DNA of 41,479 nt from a virus: positions 1-41,479 of the IMG/VR virus record IMGVR_UViG_3300025383_000006; one strand, 5' to 3'. The notes beneath the pieces were generated by a model, which worked only from the letters and a program-made list of their open reading frames with translations, was not told the DNA's origin and did no database searches. Position numbers and translations under genes: made by a program. Of this stretch, positions 38,977-41,479 are shown one piece after another (the first letter of the stretch is position 1; every line of letters starts with the position of its first letter).

Positions 38977-41479
38977 TAAACAGCCCTTCTGAATACACTA
39001 GTAATAACGCTTTGTAACTTTGGATTTGATGCAGCCAAGTTGTCAAGGTATGTGTACCAAGCATCTTGAAGGTTTGAATATCCTGGCAAATGTGTACCGT
39101 TAACGGTATTAGCCAGCAAACCAGTGTGATAATCTTGATAACTTGCTAGCAAGGCTTTAATGCCGTTACCTTCAGCGCTATCGGGAATTAAACCTTTTTT
39201 GTCCATTGCTTGGAATTGACCGATAACCTTTGCTGACTGAATTGGTCGTGTTGGATTGTTATAGTCCGCAAACCACACTGGATTGCTTTGGCCATAATTA
39301 GCAGTAATTTGCTTCCAAACTTGACCCATCTGATACTCAGCAGCACGGTCGCCTGCTTTACGGGCAGACGCCAAAGCATTTTGATAATCGGTATAATCTT
39401 GTGCTAGATCTTGCCAACCCTGCTTAACATACAAAGAATTAAGAAAATCTGTTGATGTTGTCTTTGAACGGAAATGGTCAAGCAAAAGTTTATTTTCAAC
39501 TGCAAGGGCATCCTTGCCATCTGCTACCTGTGGAATAAGGTACGGTGCAGCGCTTGAGTATGCAGGGTTATTAAGTAAAGACCCATTGCTGTTAATAAAG
39601 TTTAATGTGCTGTCAGCCAATGGAACATATGCTCCGCTTGCACCGTTTTGGCTGCGGGCCAATGTGTAACCCAAAGCCCTGTTTGGATTGCTTGGCGAAC
39701 CAGTTTGCTCAATAAACTTATTTAACGCACTAGCCGCCGTGTACTTCTGACCTGTGGTTGGATCGGTTTGATTCAACAGGCTAAGGTAATCAGAGCGTAG
39801 TGTCTGTAGGTTCTTGTCATAATAGTCATTGCTGACCGTTGGAGCCAATGGCAAGAAGAACGAGAACAAACCTTTGATAAGCAAGTTAGACTTGGCATTG
39901 TCTTGGATCTTGCCCAAAATTTGCGCTTGCTCATAAGGTGGCAATGATGTGTAATTTTCTGGCAAATCACCATGATAATAAGCGGCAGCAATTGCTGACA
40001 ACTTAGAATTGTACACAGTTGATTCACGCTCATCAAAGTTTAGTGCGTTAAAAACATCGCGCATGGTTGAGTTAGGCATGATTGTGTCAATAATGTTTTG
40101 CGCTGGATAACCACCATTTGCAAGATTAACAGCCTTGTCAGTCCATGGGAACATCTTAGATATTTGGTTTAATCCCAAGTTGATAAATGGGCTAACGCCA
40201 GGTGTTTTAATTTCTGGCAATACAGATAACAAGGATGCTGTGTTACCAGTAATAGATTCTGGCAAACCTGTAAACTGAGTCATGCCAAGGGCATTTAAGC
40301 CACGAGAAAGCGCATTGCCAAATTCACCCAAGATCGGGTAAACAATGTACTTTTGTCCGTTTGGATCTGTATGTACAAAGCCAGGGTTGTTCATGCCTTG
40401 CTGGATCATCTGATAATCACGAAACGCTTGTGGGTTTGTCATAATCAAATTGCCCGTACGACGCAAAGCCTGTTCTTGAGCAAAGTAAAACGGAAATATG
40501 TTGCGGTGCATAATTGCCCATTGGCTACGAATAGCAGGGCTGTGAATGCACGGAATCATATCTCGTGTAGCCTGAGTAGCGGACATGCGTACTGCTTCTT
40601 CTTTGCTCATCAAGCCCATGTTAACAAGTACTTGATTTTCCATACGACGACGAAAGTAAAAATCATTGAAGATAGGCTGACGAGAAATATAATCCATAAC
40701 AGGTGTAACAAACTTGCGATAACCAAATTCTTCCAGACGCTTCATAGAATCTGCGATAGAAGGCATGTGGCGCTTGCCCAAAATTTTAATAGGCAACGAT
40801 GCTTGTGGCAACTGCTTTATTTCTTTTTCAGTTACTGGCTTGTTGTTGGCAATACGGCTAAGAATGCGGTTTTGGATGGTACCATCGGCACCGCTTACAA
40901 GTCCTTGCAAATGTTCAACTTGCGCCTTGGCAAAAGATTCTGGAACGGCTTTTGTGTAACCATCCATAGAACTGCGTAGATTTTGAAACATTGCAGGATC
41001 TTTAATACGAGCAGCCTGTGCATCAACAAGTTGAGCAAATCGTTGTTCTGCTGGCAAAGCAGCAAATGCTGGATTTGTCATACGGTTGAGATAATCACGA
41101 GCAATGATTCTTGACGCTTCATCATCAACAGCATTGTTGATGTTGCGAGCATAGTAAAAATGAAAGTTAGGATCTTGCGATGTTAGTCCAGCAAGTTCCT
41201 CGCCAGGCACAGAACCATGACCCTTGGTTTTAGCAAATAGGTCAACATTGTCTTTAGCGCGTAATTCTTGGCTAACGTTTGAGTTGTGCGCACCACTTAC
41301 GGCTGGCGTAGGGCCAGTGCCAAGCACATCTTCACGCTCAACAATTGCGTTGATTTTGTCACGAACAAAGTACGGAAGAAGGTTTGATTCTTTAAACTTG
41401 TTGGCTACCCAACCAACTGGCATAAAACGATAACGACCAGCAACAACAGAATTGGCCATGTTGTTCCAAGATTGCTTGC
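38976..41479 (-). CDS. Giant internal virion / DNA-ejection-like protein, C-terminal part (joins 1-2348)
   Basis: The last about 790 residues of the 1,574 aa protein begun at 2348; bases 41353-41479 repeat 1-127. This part has many amphipathic helices, for example YPILGEFGNALSRGLNALG, aromatic-rich DWxxF-type segments (FYFRRRMENQVLVNMGLMS) and the repeated theme of Tyr/Leu-rich helices to the C-terminus SVITSVFRRAV. An internal ATG (41457-41459) would give an 827 aa product, but the open frame continues far upstream, so this is not the start. No transglycosylase motif was seen. Confidence 0.8.
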   Translation of the reverse strand, partial: KQSWNNMANSVVAGRYRFMPVGWVANKFKESNLLPYFVRDKINAIVEREDVLGTGPTPAVSGAHNSNVSQELRAKDNVDLFAKTKGHGSVPGEELAGLTSQDPNFHFYYARNINNAVDDEASRIIARDYLNRMTNPAFAALPAEQRFAQLVDAQAARIKDPAMFQNLRSSMDGYTKAVPESFAKAQVEHLQGLVSGADGTIQNRILSRIANNKPVTEKEIKQLPQASLPIKILGKRHMPSIADSMKRLEEFGYRKFVTPVMDYISRQPIFNDFYFRRRMENQVLVNMGLMSKEEAVRMSATQATRDMIPCIHSPAIRSQWAIMHRNIFPFYFAQEQALRRTGNLIMTNPQAFRDYQMIQQGMNNPGFVHTDPNGQKYIVYPILGEFGNALSRGLNALGMTQFTGLPESITGNTASLLSVLPEIKTPGVSPFINLGLNQISKMFPWTDKAVNLANGGYPAQNIIDTIMPNSTMRDVFNALNFDERESTVYNSKLSAIAAAYYHGDLPENYTSLPPYEQAQILGKIQDNAKSNLLIKGLFSFFLPLAPTVSNDYYDKNLQTLRSDYLSLLNQTDPTTGQKYTAASALNKFIEQTGSPSNPNRALGYTLARSQNGASGAYVPLADSTLNFINSNGSLLNNPAYSSAAPYLIPQVADGKDALAVENKLLLDHFRSKTTSTDFLNSLYVKQGWQDLAQDYTDYQNALASARKAGDRAAEYQMGQVWKQITANYGQSNPVWFADYNNPTRPIQSAKVIGQFQAMDKKGLIPDSAEGNGIKALLASYQDYHTGLLANTVNGTHLPGYSNLQDAWYTYLDNLAASNPKLQSVITSVFRRAV
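41353..41479. repeat. Terminal direct repeat, right copy
   Basis: Identical to bases 1-127. It shows that the contig ends join. The repeat lies inside the giant virion gene, so a naive linear annotation cuts that gene in two and wrongly starts its second half at the ATG at 41459. Confidence 0.95.

Overview
The window is one complete genome of a tailed double-stranded DNA phage. The first 127 bases (1-127) recur exactly as the last 127 (41353-41479), so the contig closes into a circle, or a circularly permuted map, of 41,352 unique bp. One giant virion gene spans the join: it begins with GTG at 2348 (minus strand), runs through position 1 and ends at 38976 (1,574 aa). The host is most likely an actinobacterium. 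The phage carries a WhiB-type Fe-S regulator, a Cas4/RecB-type nuclease of the kind seen in actinophages, a DnaA box of the actinobacterial form TTGTCCACA, and two CGAAC-N4-GTTCG palindromes that match the mycobacterial-type LexA box. The moderate GC content and the gene set recall phages of freshwater acI Actinobacteria; that placement is inference.

Layout. (1) A minus-strand late block runs from 7330 down through the join and on to 20958: terminase (with a fused HTH), portal, small virion proteins, the 1,574 aa internal protein, further Ala/Gln-rich virion proteins, scaffold, N4-gp56-type capsid, collagen-like fibre, a TPR glycosyltransferase, connector/tail proteins, two more fibre proteins, a 743 aa tail protein, and a lysis cassette (two membrane proteins, a permuted NlpC/P60-like hydrolase, an amidase and a small holin-like protein). 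No tape-measure, tail-tube or sheath gene was recognised, which fits a short-tailed (podovirus-like) virion. (2) A 958 bp gene-free hub (7331-8288) separates the late block from a plus-strand early block. It holds a hairpin array, a CRP-like palindrome, TTGTC(C)G iterons, DnaA boxes, LexA-like boxes and a strong promoter. (3) The plus-strand early block (8289-12817) is mostly very small translationally coupled genes, many with zinc-binding motifs, then whiB, a membrane-anchored transglycosylase-like protein and a glycosyltransferase resembling collagen galactosyltransferases. (4) A minus-strand replication/recombination block (20369 down to 12930) holds a split Cas4-like nuclease, a RecA-fold helicase, a two-part primase, a resolvase-like nuclease, an HNH endonuclease, a metallopeptidase, a nucleotide-modification-associated protein and a sigma-like factor. 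(5) A lone plus-strand HNH gene sits at 20573-20941.

How it may work. No DNA polymerase or RNA polymerase was recognised. The phage probably recruits host DnaA and the host replisome at the hub, adds its own primase and helicase, and redirects host RNA polymerase with WhiB and the sigma-like protein. No integrase or recognisable repressor was found, so a lytic life style is most likely. The two most interesting systems are a possible fibre-glycosylation module (a Thr-rich collagen-like fibre beside a TPR glycosyltransferase, plus a COLGALT-like enzyme) and a Cas4-like nuclease split so that its presumed Fe-S cluster cysteines lie on two polypeptides. Searches and experiments were not possible here; family names rest on motifs and recalled family features.
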